A stretch of 64,000 bases of DNA from NCBI RefSeq assembly GCF_951230155.1, contig NZ_CATNVD010000013.1:1-64000 (forward strand), written 5' to 3'. Made by a program: the position numbers and the translations under genes. How positions within the stretch are numbered: position 1 is the stretch's first letter; each line of letters opens with the position of its first letter. Source of the stretch: Parablautia sp. Marseille-Q6255. GTDB taxonomy: Bacteria; Bacillota; Clostridia; Lachnospirales; Lachnospiraceae. Of this stretch, positions 44,962 through 54,767 are shown in pieces. The notes under the pieces are model-generated. The model made no database searches and was not told the origin of the DNA. It saw only the letters and a list, made by a program, of their open reading frames with translations.

Positions 44962-47900
44962 TTATTTCAGCACCACCCTGTAGCTCTTCACCTCATACGG
45001 CCTGATCGTAAAATCGAAGCTGTCTGTGCTGTGCTTCATCGGTTCACCCTGCGGTTCCTCGATCAGATTGCATTCCTGCACACTTGCGATCGTATGTCCC
45101 ATGCCAAAGGTGATCGTTGCCTGTGTCCGTGCATTCTCGTACTCGTAAGCGCGGATGATGATGCCGTTTCCATCCTCCGCCTCTTTGATCGTCTCGATCA
45201 TGACATTCTTGCGGTCTGTGGATACGAAGGAAGCAGTCTTTGCAAATGCGCTTGCTTCCCTGACGTGTACCGGGAAGTTCAGGCAGTAGCCCTCATATAC
45301 CGTATCGCTTTCACGCAGATTGCCGCTGTGCGGATACAGAGAATACGTAAATACGTGCTCCTCCTGATCCGCGGTCGGGTTCGGTTCAATACCGGATTTG
45401 ATCAGAGTCAGCCCCATCTCGCAGTCTCTCACTGAATGACCGTATTTGCAGTCATTTAACAGGCTGACGCCGTAATGTCCCTCAGAAAGATCCATCCACT
45501 TCTGCCCGCACGACTCAAAACGCGCCATATCCCAGCTCGTGTTCGTGTGCACCTTTCTTGTCAGGTTGCCGAACTGTACATCAAACGAGGCTTCATCTGT
45601 GTGTACATCGATCGGGAAATGTACTTTCAGGAGATGCTGGTGTTCTTTCCAGTCTACCCATGTCTCGAAATCGATCCTCGGAGTATCCGCATAGAAGAAG
45701 ATCTTCTGACGGATCAGAGAATTGCTGATCGATCGCTCCATCTCAAGAACTGCACACACCGGACCTATTGACGTCCATTCCATCTTCGTAAGCTGTACGG
45801 CATCCCAGCTCTTTTCTGTATAATAAATATCTACATCCCAGCAGTCATAGTGCATCGGCTTATCTTCATACATACAGAAGCGGTTGCCCTTTTTGCCCGG
45901 CTGGAGGATCTCACGGTCATTCCTCTTATCATAAATAGAGGAGAACATGCCGTTTTCATCAAAGACTACTGTATAATAAGGCGTCTCAAGCGTATTGCCC
46001 GACTGCGTAAATGGGGACTGCGCCTCACCTGCTACCACGCGGAAGGACTTAAAGCCCTTGGACGGAAGTCCTTTTACATAAGCAACTGCCTCTGCGTCCA
46101 GCGCCTGTACCGGATAGCGGCTGCCATCCTCATCCTCAAGCGCTCCGGAGATATGTGCCGGCAGACGCACCACATCATTTCGCTCAAAGCCTGCCGTATT
46201 CAGCAGTGTCACACTCTCGCCCTGTCCCGTAAGAGCTGCAAGTCTCTCGCGAAGCAGTGCGTTTCCTTCCTCTTCCAGCTGTGCATACTCCTTCTTTGTC
46301 ACCTCATATACCTCATGGATACTGGATCCCGGAAGGATATCATGGAACTGGTTCAAAAGGATCACTTTCCACATCCGCTCAAGCTGCTCCGTCGGCGTCT
46401 TGATGCCCTGCAGCGCACCGAGGGTGCACAGAAGCTCCAGATCCATCATCAGCTCCTCGGATTTTCTGTTGGAACGCTTGTTGCGGGCAACAGAGGTATA
46501 CGTGCCTCTGTGATACTCAAAGTACAGCTCACCCTCCCACGTCTGCAGTCTCGGATTATCCCTGACACGGTCATACAGTTCATCAAAGTATACTTTAGAA
46601 AACTCCTGGCGTACTTTCGGAATGCCGCGGATTCCTTTTTCCATACGCTTCGCCGTCTCGAGCATATCTCTGGTCGGGCCGCCGCCTCCGTCTCCGTAGC
46701 CGAACGCGATCAGGATATCATTGTTGATGTCCTTGTTCTGGTATCTGTGCCATCCTCCCATGATCGCATCCGGATGGAGCATACCATTATATGTCGTAAA
46801 GAAATCTGCCTCATCCTGTCCCACGCCAAGCGTAGTGATCAGATGCGTAAAGATCTCGGAACCGTCGATACCCTTCCACATAAACGTATCGTTTGGGATT
46901 TTGTCTACCTGATTCCAGGCAAGCTTCGTTGTCATAAAATACTCGATCCCGCTCTTTTTCATGATCTGCGGAAGCGCTCCGGAATATCCGAATACATCCG
47001 GAAGCCACAAAATCTTACTGTCCACTCCAAACTCCTCACGGAAAAACTTCTTTCCGTAAAGGAACTGACGCGTGAGCGACTCTCCTGACGTCAGGTTCGT
47101 ATCTGCCTCAAGCCACATACCGCCTTCCGGCTCCCAGCGGCCTTCCTTCATGCGTTCTTTGATCCGTCCATAGACCTCTGGATAGCGTTCCTTCAAAAAC
47201 TGATAAAGCTGCGGCTGGCTGGACATAAAGCGGTACTGCGGATATTCCTCCATCAGCTTGAGCACAGTCGCAAAGCTTCTTGCCACCTTCTCTCTGGTCT
47301 GAGATACGGTCCACCACCATGCAACGTCAATGTGCGTATGACCGATGCACGTAGCGATCACATCCTCACAGCCTGCCATGTCCTGATACATCGCCTTTTC
47401 GAGATACTCCTCTGCCGCATCGATGCTCCTGTAGAATTCCTCCGAGTACGGCGTGCGCAGATCCAGCATATTTATTGCATTGTTCAGCACGGTCTCGATG
47501 TCCATCCGGTTCTTGTCATCCTTTTCCATACGTGTAAACGCGCGCAGCGGAACAACCAGATCATAGTAGAGTTTCTCAACCTTCAGATCAACCTGCTGCA
47601 TCTCAAAGATCATGTCAAACTCGGAATACAGCGTGCCAGTGTAGGACTGCATATCAAAAGTCCACTTCTGTCCTGCTTTCGCTTCATCTGTCATCTGCAC
47701 GATCCGGTGATTCATATCAAGGCCCTGGGTAACCTCGCCATCTACAAAAAGAAGGAACTGCGGGTTTCTTGCGTCATCCCACTCATCAATCTGTGTTTTC
47801 ACATGGAGACGCAGAGCCTTTCCATCGAGCTCCTGCGGCACAGTATAATCGGTCCGGAACCAGTAGTAACGATCCGGTCCGTACCATTTCATGGTCTTTG

Positions 47901-48060
47901 GCACAAACTCCTTCCATTCGCCGCCTTCTCTTTCCGCCTGATCCGGATAGTAGAACAGTCCTTCCTTATACTCAATCGAATCAAACGGCATTGTCTTTAC
48001 TGTGATCAGCTTATTCAGTTCATCGCAGATCACCTGTATCCTCTTGTCAATATACCACAT
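44962..48060 (-). CDS. GH38 alpha-mannosidase, cytoplasmic
   Basis: This 1032-residue enzyme has the GH38 catalytic domain: zinc-binding motif GHTHIDVAWWW (about 236-246), EADTNLTSGESL, and the nucleophile Asp in WLPDVFGYSGALPQI, followed by the long beta-rich C-terminal region. No signal peptide. It removes alpha-linked mannose from imported oligosaccharides. The start follows AGGAGGAATG. It sits with GH20, GH3 and GH2 genes in an N-glycan-like set. Confidence 0.92.
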   Translation of the reverse strand: MWYIDKRIQVICDELNKLITVKTMPFDSIEYKEGLFYYPDQAEREGGEWKEFVPKTMKWYGPDRYYWFRTDYTVPQELDGKALRLHVKTQIDEWDDARNPQFLLFVDGEVTQGLDMNHRIVQMTDEAKAGQKWTFDMQSYTGTLYSEFDMIFEMQQVDLKVEKLYYDLVVPLRAFTRMEKDDKNRMDIETVLNNAINMLDLRTPYSEEFYRSIDAAEEYLEKAMYQDMAGCEDVIATCIGHTHIDVAWWWTVSQTREKVARSFATVLKLMEEYPQYRFMSSQPQLYQFLKERYPEVYGRIKERMKEGRWEPEGGMWLEADTNLTSGESLTRQFLYGKKFFREEFGVDSKILWLPDVFGYSGALPQIMKKSGIEYFMTTKLAWNQVDKIPNDTFMWKGIDGSEIFTHLITTLGVGQDEADFFTTYNGMLHPDAIMGGWHRYQNKDINNDILIAFGYGDGGGGPTRDMLETAKRMEKGIRGIPKVRQEFSKVYFDELYDRVRDNPRLQTWEGELYFEYHRGTYTSVARNKRSNRKSEELMMDLELLCTLGALQGIKTPTEQLERMWKVILLNQFHDILPGSSIHEVYEVTKKEYAQLEEEGNALLRERLAALTGQGESVTLLNTAGFERNDVVRLPAHISGALEDEDGSRYPVQALDAEAVAYVKGLPSKGFKSFRVVAGEAQSPFTQSGNTLETPYYTVVFDENGMFSSIYDKRNDREILQPGKKGNRFCMYEDKPMHYDCWDVDIYYTEKSWDAVQLTKMEWTSIGPVCAVLEMERSISNSLIRQKIFFYADTPRIDFETWVDWKEHQHLLKVHFPIDVHTDEASFDVQFGNLTRKVHTNTSWDMARFESCGQKWMDLSEGHYGVSLLNDCKYGHSVRDCEMGLTLIKSGIEPNPTADQEEHVFTYSLYPHSGNLRESDTVYEGYCLNFPVHVREASAFAKTASFVSTDRKNVMIETIKEAEDGNGIIIRAYEYENARTQATITFGMGHTIASVQECNLIEEPQGEPMKHSTDSFDFTIRPYEVKSYRVVLK

Positions 48061-48078
48061 CTGTTGTCATTCCTCCTG

Positions 48079-49992
48079 TCACCAAGTATATTTTGCCACT
48101 CGCTCTCTGAGTGTATCTGCATACCAGAAAATCACCTCTGAGACCCGGTAGAGCTCCGACTCGCGGCTCACCGTGTTCCAGAGTGTACGATAATGATAAT
48201 ACCATTCTTCCAGCGCTGACGCTGTATCATACGCTCTGCGTGAAAACTCTGTCCGGTTCTTTCCGGCATCCGCCCGGTCAAAGTCCGTCTGCGCGCAGCC
48301 GGCGTCACCGCACACTGCATCCAGCAAAAGCTCTCCGATCTGATTAAAAATCTGTATCCCCTGCGCAGCAAGAAGATAGGGATAGACCATCCGGCGCTTT
48401 GCACCTTCCATCGTTCTCGTGCACCGTTTCAGTTCATGGATACATTCTTCTATCTTTTTGCATTTTTGTGGTCCGGTCTTGATCTGAGCACGCGATTCTT
48501 CCAGCCGCGCACACAGCTCTTCCTTTCCCTGCGGCGCCCACAGCTCTTTTAAAAGAACTGCGTCATGCCATCCGAAGCTCACCTGCTCAGAAAGGATTCC
48601 GGTAAGCCCGCTGAACCGTTCGGACGCATCCCCGTACTGCAAAACAGATATCTGCCGGTTGAGCCGCTCATACTCCGGCAGTTCTCCTGCATTCCAGGAG
48701 GCTGCCGCGCCGCAGATCATCCCCGGAATACTAAACGCCGGATGATTAATATGCCCAAAATCGCCCCAGTCTGTATTCAGAAGCCCCTCGCAGCCGTACT
48801 TCACACCATAGCTGCTCATCCGGCTGATATTCTCGTATGCGGATCGCTGCAGATTGATAAACTGGTTCCAGCCGCCTACGCCCGGACACACGTACTGACG
48901 CACACCCGTTCCTGCATAGATCCGTGTGGACTCCTCACTCTGATCAGGCGCATATCCCCAGTTTAAGCAGATCGCTTCCTCCGGAAGCTCCGATGCCAGC
49001 TGAGGAAAACCAAGCAGCACATCGCCCCACAGCATGGGAGTGCTTCCCTGCTCTGTCACGAATGCACAGAGCTTTTTTACATAATCCATATACAGTCGAT
49101 CCTTGCCCTCACGCTCTGCACGCTCCTTATTTTTTCCTCTTCCCAGGTCAAACGTCTCATCTGCGCAGATATTAAAACGCTTTGAGGAAAACAGCGGAAG
49201 GAACTGAGCGATCATATCACAGATCAGCGAAAAGGCATCTTTGTCTGAAACATTGATCGTATGATGATCCATACGCTGCTTAAATCCAAATGGCTGCCCT
49301 CCTGCATCCGGAAGCTCACAGTATCTGCGATACTGCGTGGTAGAGAGCAGCTTGTAGAGATGGCCAAAGGTAGACAGGGACGGCACCAGCTCTACGCCGC
49401 GCTTCTGACAGTAGCGGTCCAGCGCCAGAATGTCATCCGACGTAAGCGGTGTATCATCCCTCCACAGCTCGCTCATCCCTGCAAACAGGTAGCTGTGCTC
49501 AATATAAAGCTGGAGCTGATTGATCTTATAGAAGCTAAGTGTATCAACAAGCGACTCCAGCCACTCCATCCTGGGTACCCGGCCGCGTGCTGCGTCATGA
49601 TAAAACCCGCGCACTTCATAATCCGGCCAGTCCGTCACCTCCATATGAGGAAGCAAAAGCCCGGACTGCTGCAGGATCTGGCGGAGAGTCTGTACCGCAT
49701 ACAGAATCCCGCTGTCTCCTCCTCCCACGATCCGGATCCCCTTTTCTCCTATTTCCAGATAATATTTCTGCTCCGGCATACTCTCATCTGCTGCAAGCGA
49801 TACTGTGCCGCCGCTTCCGCCTCTGCGGACAGAGCAGCTGCAGCCGCACTCCTGGAGCGATTCTTTTAAAAGCAGGGCATATTCATATACCTGTTGTGTG
49901 CAGGACTGTGCCAAAACAATCTGTGCCTTATGCGGCAGAGCATACTCACTCTCCCGGTAAACCACTTCCTTCGGAACCGGTAAAAGATACAT
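48079..49992 (-). CDS. GH20 beta-N-acetylhexosaminidase-like protein, cytoplasmic
   Basis: This 637-residue protein has the GH20b N-terminal domain (PLPVPKEVVYRESEYALP region) and the GH20 barrel with VRGFYHDAARGRVP, PSLSTFGHLYKLL and the catalytic pair in NICADETFDLG. The start at 49992 follows GAGGAGGAG; upstream residues of the longer frame fall in a terminator hairpin. No signal peptide, so it removes terminal GlcNAc or GalNAc from imported glycans. It is the first gene after the intra-operon terminator. Confidence 0.85.
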   Translation of the reverse strand: MYLLPVPKEVVYRESEYALPHKAQIVLAQSCTQQVYEYALLLKESLQECGCSCSVRRGGSGGTVSLAADESMPEQKYYLEIGEKGIRIVGGGDSGILYAVQTLRQILQQSGLLLPHMEVTDWPDYEVRGFYHDAARGRVPRMEWLESLVDTLSFYKINQLQLYIEHSYLFAGMSELWRDDTPLTSDDILALDRYCQKRGVELVPSLSTFGHLYKLLSTTQYRRYCELPDAGGQPFGFKQRMDHHTINVSDKDAFSLICDMIAQFLPLFSSKRFNICADETFDLGRGKNKERAEREGKDRLYMDYVKKLCAFVTEQGSTPMLWGDVLLGFPQLASELPEEAICLNWGYAPDQSEESTRIYAGTGVRQYVCPGVGGWNQFINLQRSAYENISRMSSYGVKYGCEGLLNTDWGDFGHINHPAFSIPGMICGAAASWNAGELPEYERLNRQISVLQYGDASERFSGLTGILSEQVSFGWHDAVLLKELWAPQGKEELCARLEESRAQIKTGPQKCKKIEECIHELKRCTRTMEGAKRRMVYPYLLAAQGIQIFNQIGELLLDAVCGDAGCAQTDFDRADAGKNRTEFSRRAYDTASALEEWYYHYRTLWNTVSRESELYRVSEVIFWYADTLRERVAKYTW

Positions 49993-50021
49993 ATCACTCC
50001 TCCTCTCACTGTTATTGTAGT

Positions 50022-50074
50022 AAAAAAAGGCTGCTGCAAAATGCGAAATATAAGATACACAATTTGCAGCAGCC
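50022..50074 (-). terminator. Intra-operon terminator after the sugar-binding protein gene
   Basis: A perfect 12-bp stem (GGCTGCTGCAAA with TTTGCAGCAGCC, 50029-50040 and 50063-50074) is followed on the minus strand by seven Ts (50022-50028). It lies 40 bp after the binding protein stop and 30 bp before the GH20 start, leaving no room for a new promoter. The four glycosidases must therefore be made by read-through. Confidence 0.9.
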
Positions 50075-50113
50075 ATATGGCTCGCTAAGGGCTCACGAAG
50101 AGCCAGTCATTCA

Positions 50114-51535
50114 TTACTTCGTAGCGTCTACCTGAGCCTGTGCCTCTGCACGGATGGTCTCCCAGCCTGCTGCATCGAGCTCGCTCTTGATCGTCTCGAT
50201 CAGTTCTCTCGGATCCTGAGCGCCTGTGAAGAACTCTGATTTGTACTTCTCATATACGGCGCGGCAGTTTGCCAGCTCAGTCTCAACCTTGCTTGTATCC
50301 ATATCAAATCCAAGCATTGCGGACGGTGTTGCAGCCTCGTTGAGCGCCTTTACTTCTTCCCACTGGCCTTCCTGACCCTGAATGTCAGATACGTCAAAGA
50401 AGGTACCCTGTGTATAACCAGCCATGCTCCAGTCACTGTTCAGTCTTGTAACTGTGCCGTCCTCATTGTACTCAAAGTTCTCGCCCTCTACACCGTAGTA
50501 CAGCCAGTCACGTACCTTGCTGTCTGTATTTACGAGCTGTAAAAGCTCAAGTGCCTTTTCCGGATGCTCGCAGCCGGAGTAGATCGCACTGATCGAACCA
50601 CGTACAGTCGTGTTGGATACGATTGTTTCACCGTACTGTACTGCCTCACAGTTTGCGATACCGTTGTTCGGTCCCCATGTGGATTTTGCTGCGCCGCTCC
50701 ATCCCTGAGCTGTGAAGAATGTTCTGTACTTGTTGGAATCATCTGCTGTCGGAGCATCTCCGTTGATGATGCCGTCTACATACATCTTATGCACTACATC
50801 AAGAGCAGAAAGAAGCTCCTCATCCTCAAGCGGATTTACGACAGTCTTTGTCTCATCATCGTAGCGGATACCAAGTGCAGAAAGACCTGCGCCGAGCTGG
50901 TCAAAGTAGTTTGTTACCAGGAAGTCTGCGCCATTTTTGGACATGTAGTACGGAGATCCGCCCTCGCCCTCTTTGATCTTTGTAAGCGCTTCATACAGGC
51001 TGTCAAAGTCTGTTACGCTCTGGATATCGATCTCGTACTTGTCAGCAATATCCTTGTCCCAGATAAAGTACTGTGTTACGGAGCTGTCCTTGTAGGACGG
51101 AACGCCGTAGATGCTTCCGTTTACAGAAACTGCTTTCCAGTAATCCTCCGGAATGAAGGAGTAGAGCTCCGGAGCAACTTCCGGAAGAAGCTCTGTCAGA
51201 TCCATCAGCACGCCTGTAGCAACCTCTGAGCTGTATCTCGTCTGGTCAGTAAAAAGAATATCAAAATACTCACCGGAGTTTGTGATAACGCTTCTGCGGT
51301 TTTCCCAGTCGCCCCACGGAACGATCTCCATATCAAGATTTACGCCAATCTTCTCCTCCAGATACGGATTGATCTGCTCAAGCCATGCGTCGTAGTTTTC
51401 CGGCATACCGTTACCTACCTGCACCCATTTCAGGGTAACAACATCGTCTGCTGATGCGGTCACTCCCATTGCTCCGAATGCGCCAAGAGCCATTGCTGCT
51501 GAGAGTGTCATTGCAAGAACCTTTTTCTTTTTCAT
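50114..51535 (-). CDS. Extracellular solute-binding protein, sugar type
   Basis: This 473-residue binding protein has a signal peptide (MKKKKVLAMTLSAAMALGAF, ending near TASA-DD) with no lipobox cysteine. The mature part resembles LipO/YtcQ-type binding proteins that pair with LplB/YtcP permeases (VTLKWVQVGNGMPENYDAWLEQ, then ITNSGEYFDILFTD). Ligand unknown; the four glycosidases point to an oligosaccharide with mannose and N-acetylhexosamine. The start follows AAAAGGAGGA. Without a lipid anchor, retention at the membrane is unexplained. Confidence 0.9.
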   Translation of the reverse strand: MKKKKVLAMTLSAAMALGAFGAMGVTASADDVVTLKWVQVGNGMPENYDAWLEQINPYLEEKIGVNLDMEIVPWGDWENRRSVITNSGEYFDILFTDQTRYSSEVATGVLMDLTELLPEVAPELYSFIPEDYWKAVSVNGSIYGVPSYKDSSVTQYFIWDKDIADKYEIDIQSVTDFDSLYEALTKIKEGEGGSPYYMSKNGADFLVTNYFDQLGAGLSALGIRYDDETKTVVNPLEDEELLSALDVVHKMYVDGIINGDAPTADDSNKYRTFFTAQGWSGAAKSTWGPNNGIANCEAVQYGETIVSNTTVRGSISAIYSGCEHPEKALELLQLVNTDSKVRDWLYYGVEGENFEYNEDGTVTRLNSDWSMAGYTQGTFFDVSDIQGQEGQWEEVKALNEAATPSAMLGFDMDTSKVETELANCRAVYEKYKSEFFTGAQDPRELIETIKSELDAAGWETIRAEAQAQVDATK

Positions 51536-51561
51536 ATGAAAAATCCTCCTTTTATTTTGTA

Positions 51562-51613
51562 CTGCCCGCAGGCAGCCATTTTATTTTTTACAGGGAGGCC
51601 ATACGGCCTTCCC
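51562..51613 (-). other. Intercistronic stem-loops before the binding protein gene
   Basis: Two hairpins lie in the 95-bp gap after the second permease: GGGAAGGCC with GGCCTCCC (51593-51613) and CTGCC with GGCAG (51562-51575). Neither has a T run. They may protect the binding protein message from decay. Confidence 0.45.
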
Positions 51614-51630
51614 CACTATAAAATGCAGTA

Positions 51631-52557
51631 TCAGCCTTTGACCGCGCCGACCGTAAGACCTGAGATAAAATATCTCTGGAAGAACGGATACGTACATGCG
51701 ATTGGTACGATAATGATGATCGCCATCGCCATGCGGGCGCCTTCCTTCGGCATGTTGTTGATATACTCTACCATCGTAGCGCCGAGCGCCGGGTTGTTTG
51801 CCATCATCTCGATATTTCTCTGTACATGGTCCAGAAGCGCCTGCAGAGAGAACAGCTTCTGATTTGTGATATACAGGGAAGACTGGAACCAGTCATTCCA
51901 GTAACCAAAGGTCAGAAACAGAGCGATCGTAGCCAGAAGCGGCTTCGCCAGCGGCAGCGCGATCTTCGCAAAGATCGTAAACTGCGATGCTCCGTCGATC
52001 TGTGCAGATTCCATGACGGACTCCGGAATATTTGTCTTAAAGAAGGTCTTGCAGATCACGACATTAAAGGAGGAAACAAGCAGCGGCAGGATCAGTGCCC
52101 AGACGCTGTCCTTTAAATGCATGAACTGTGTATTTACTACGTAGGAAGAAAGCATACCGCCGTTGAAGATCATCGGGATAAACACGATCATCGTAGCAAA
52201 GCCCTTCAGCTTGTAGTTGCTTCTTGAGAGCACGTAGCCCATCATTGTTGTCAGAAGTACGCCGAGCGCCGTACCTACTACCGTAACAAATACGGAAACG
52301 CCGAGCGCACGCAGGATCATATCCGCCTCCCGGTACAGGAAGATATAGGAATCTGCCGATAAGGACTCCGGAATGAAGCGGTAGCCGATATGGCGGATCG
52401 ATTCCTCTGAGGATATGGAAATAATGAAAATAAATATTACCGGAACAATACATATGAGGGCCAGGATGATAAACAAGATATTAAAGCAGATATCTGATTT
52501 CTTCGATATCTGATTCAGCTTTTTCGGCGCCTCAATGATATCTTTTTTCTTTGCCAT
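51631..52557 (-). CDS. Carbohydrate ABC permease, LplC/YtcP type
   Basis: This 308-residue membrane protein has about six transmembrane segments and the EAA loop (ESAQIDGASQFTIFAKIALPLAKP at about 187-210). It is the second half of a CUT1-type sugar channel. No ATPase is encoded here; a shared MsmK-like ATPase is expected elsewhere. Confidence 0.92.
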   Translation of the reverse strand: MAKKKDIIEAPKKLNQISKKSDICFNILFIILALICIVPVIFIFIISISSEESIRHIGYRFIPESLSADSYIFLYREADMILRALGVSVFVTVVGTALGVLLTTMMGYVLSRSNYKLKGFATMIVFIPMIFNGGMLSSYVVNTQFMHLKDSVWALILPLLVSSFNVVICKTFFKTNIPESVMESAQIDGASQFTIFAKIALPLAKPLLATIALFLTFGYWNDWFQSSLYITNQKLFSLQALLDHVQRNIEMMANNPALGATMVEYINNMPKEGARMAMAIIIIVPIACTYPFFQRYFISGLTVGAVKG

Positions 52558-52568
52558 CTTTCTCCCTC

Positions 52569-53528
52569 CTATATAATCGCACTGTCTTCATCAATCTTAC
52601 GCACAATTGCATTCGCTACAAGGATCGTGATGCAGCAGGCTACAGACTGGAAGAAAGTAACTGCCGACGTCATACCGATCGGTGTTGAAGAGCGGATCGC
52701 ATTGAATACGTATGTGTCGATCGTTGCTGTCGTATTGAAGATCGATCCCGAAGCTCCCTGCGAGAGCTGGAAGAACAGACCGAAATCCGAATAAAAGACC
52801 TTTCCAATATTCAGGATGAACATCATGATAATGACATTTTTCAGACACGGCAGGGTAATATACCATACCTGCTGGCGCTTTGTCGCGCCGTCTACGACTG
52901 CCGCCTCATACAGCGTTGTGTCGATTCCTGTGATACTGGAGAGATAAATGACCATATTGTAACCGGTGGATTTCCACAGGTACATAAAGATCAGAATGAA
53001 CGGCCATACACCGGCGGTCATATACCAGCGCACCGGCTCTGCTCCGCCGTCACGCAGCATGCTGTTGATCAGACCATTATCCTGATTCAGGAACGCATCC
53101 AGGAAGTACGCTACTACTACCCATGACATGAAATACGGGAAGAACATCAGCGTCTGATATACCTTTGACTTGCGCTTGCTGTGCAGGAGGCTGATCAGGA
53201 TAGCCAGTCCCACAGACAGGAACATACCAAGGACAATAAAGGCAACGTTGTACAGGATCGTGTTCCTCAGGATAACAAACAGATCATTTGACTTAAACAG
53301 GAACTCAAAATTTTTAAGTCCTGACCAGTCACTGTGCAGTACATTGTAAATAAAGCTCTTTCCCCCGGTCACCCGGTAGTTTTTAAATGCGATGATCAGA
53401 CCGAACATCGGCAGGAAACAGAACAGTACGTACCATATCGTCGTAGGCAGCGCCAGGATCGAAAGCTCCGTATCATTCTTGGTCCATCTTGGTTTCTTTA
53501 CGGAAACCTTTTTCTTCGTTTCCTTCAC
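52569..53528 (-). CDS. Carbohydrate ABC permease, LplB/YtcO type
   Basis: This 319-residue permease has about six transmembrane segments and the EAA loop (YEAAVVDGATKRQQVWYITLPCLKN at about 210-234). It starts 4 bp after the regulator gene stop and pairs with the permease 11 bp downstream. Confidence 0.92.
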   Translation of the reverse strand: MKETKKKVSVKKPRWTKNDTELSILALPTTIWYVLFCFLPMFGLIIAFKNYRVTGGKSFIYNVLHSDWSGLKNFEFLFKSNDLFVILRNTILYNVAFIVLGMFLSVGLAILISLLHSKRKSKVYQTLMFFPYFMSWVVVAYFLDAFLNQDNGLINSMLRDGGAEPVRWYMTAGVWPFILIFMYLWKSTGYNMVIYLSSITGIDTTLYEAAVVDGATKRQQVWYITLPCLKNVIIMMFILNIGKVFYSDFGLFFQLSQGASGSIFNTTATIDTYVFNAIRSSTPIGMTSAVTFFQSVACCITILVANAIVRKIDEDSAII

Positions 53529-53532
53529 TTTT

Positions 53533-54525
53533 TCACTCTCCTCTCAATTCTTGCACCGAATCCCGAAAAACAAGCTTTCCAGGTATCCGGTAAACCTCAC
53601 CGTCCCTCTCGCCCGGAGATTCCATACATCTGACAATTCTCGCCACTGCCACTCTGCCGATCTCTTCCATGTCCACGGCAACCGTTGTAAGCCCCGGCTC
53701 GCACAGTCTTGCATAGATATCATTATCGAATCCGGCGACGGACACATCCTTCGGAACGGACAGATTTCTCAGTTTCAGCGCCTTGATCAGCCGGAATGCC
53801 GTCTCATCGCAATTACACATAAAGGCTGTCGGCAGCTTTTCCGGAAGCTGCAGCTCTACTGCGCCTCCTTCCCGATCCCGGTCCGGAATGATCCACATCT
53901 CTTGTCTTGGGAGCCCTTTCTCAAGCAGAGCTCTCACATATCCGAGATAGCGGTCATTGATACTCGTTGTCACTCCGAGCGACCCCACAAAGCCAATCTC
54001 CCGGTGCCCGTTTCGGATCAGATACTTTGTCATTTCATATGCAGAATAAATATTCTCAGTTACGACTGAATCAGAGTGGTATGTTGCATCATAAAGATCC
54101 ACGTATACCTTTGGAAGCGCGACCCGGTCGATCCGTTCCCGCACTGCCCGATCCAGGATCCCGAGAAAGATCAGACCGTCAAAGACTCCCGGCTTTTCGA
54201 TCATCTCCGCATCCTGCTCAAGGCTTTCCCGGTTCGGCGTGATCATCGCGCTGGAATACGCCCGCATTCTCAGTTCGTGGATGATCGTATCGTACATCCC
54301 CATATAGAAACGATCTCTGCCCCCGGAATTGAAACGTTCGCTCATGATGATGCCGACCGTTCTCGCTTTCCTCTGTCCGTAATCTGGAAGCACATACCCC
54401 CGCGCAGCTGCTGTTTGCAAGATTTTTTCCTTTAGTGCCTCGCCAACGCCGTCCTTGCCATTGATCGCCTTGGATACGGTAACCTTACTGATCCCAAGCT
54501 CGTCTGCTATATTCTGCATGGACAC
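53533..54525 (-). CDS. LacI-family transcriptional regulator
   Basis: This regulator of about 330 residues has an N-terminal helix-turn-helix (QNIADELGISKVTVSKAINGKDGV) and a periplasmic-binding-protein-like effector domain. I favour the GTG at 54525, nine bases after AGGA, which puts the helix at the usual distance; GTG 54567, TTG 54543 and ATG 54519 are alternatives. As first gene of the operon it probably represses its own operon until a sugar from the glycan binds. Two copies of a 17-bp operator-like sequence flank its promoter. Confidence 0.88.
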   Translation of the reverse strand: MSMQNIADELGISKVTVSKAINGKDGVGEALKEKILQTAAARGYVLPDYGQRKARTVGIIMSERFNSGGRDRFYMGMYDTIIHELRMRAYSSAMITPNRESLEQDAEMIEKPGVFDGLIFLGILDRAVRERIDRVALPKVYVDLYDATYHSDSVVTENIYSAYEMTKYLIRNGHREIGFVGSLGVTTSINDRYLGYVRALLEKGLPRQEMWIIPDRDREGGAVELQLPEKLPTAFMCNCDETAFRLIKALKLRNLSVPKDVSVAGFDNDIYARLCEPGLTTVAVDMEEIGRVAVARIVRCMESPGERDGEVYRIPGKLVFRDSVQELRGE

Positions 54526-54572
54526 TGTGCTTCGTCCTGCCAAACGCCTCACCACCCTCCTGTCCACCTGGA

Positions 54573-54589
54573 TTATTGTTACTTAACTT
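54573..54589. promoter_or_regulatory. Primary LacI-type operator candidate
   Basis: TTATTGTTACTTAACTT with the inner palindrome GTTA-NN-TAAC lies just after the likely transcription start of the LacI-led operon. A near-identical copy (16 of 17) lies at 54768-54784. Confidence 0.6.
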
Positions 54590-54599
54590 ATATGCCTAT

Positions 54600-54628
54600 A
54601 TCCTAACTCTCGCCCGGACTTTTGTCAA
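54600..54628 (-). promoter_or_regulatory. Promoter of the LacI-led glycan operon
   Basis: The minus strand has TTGACA (54623-54628), a 17-bp spacer and TAGGAT (54600-54605). The expected start near 54593 puts the operator at about +4 to +20. Confidence 0.75.
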
Positions 54629-54767
54629 GCACATTTTGTCATTTTTTTTACTTCTACCTGCTTTTTCCTTTCTTTATTGTCTATTTTGTACCATTCATTG
54701 TTTTTTGCTCGTTTATATTCCCCTGTTTCCCCCACTCTTTCTCGTATCTTTTCGTCTTAATGCCTAC

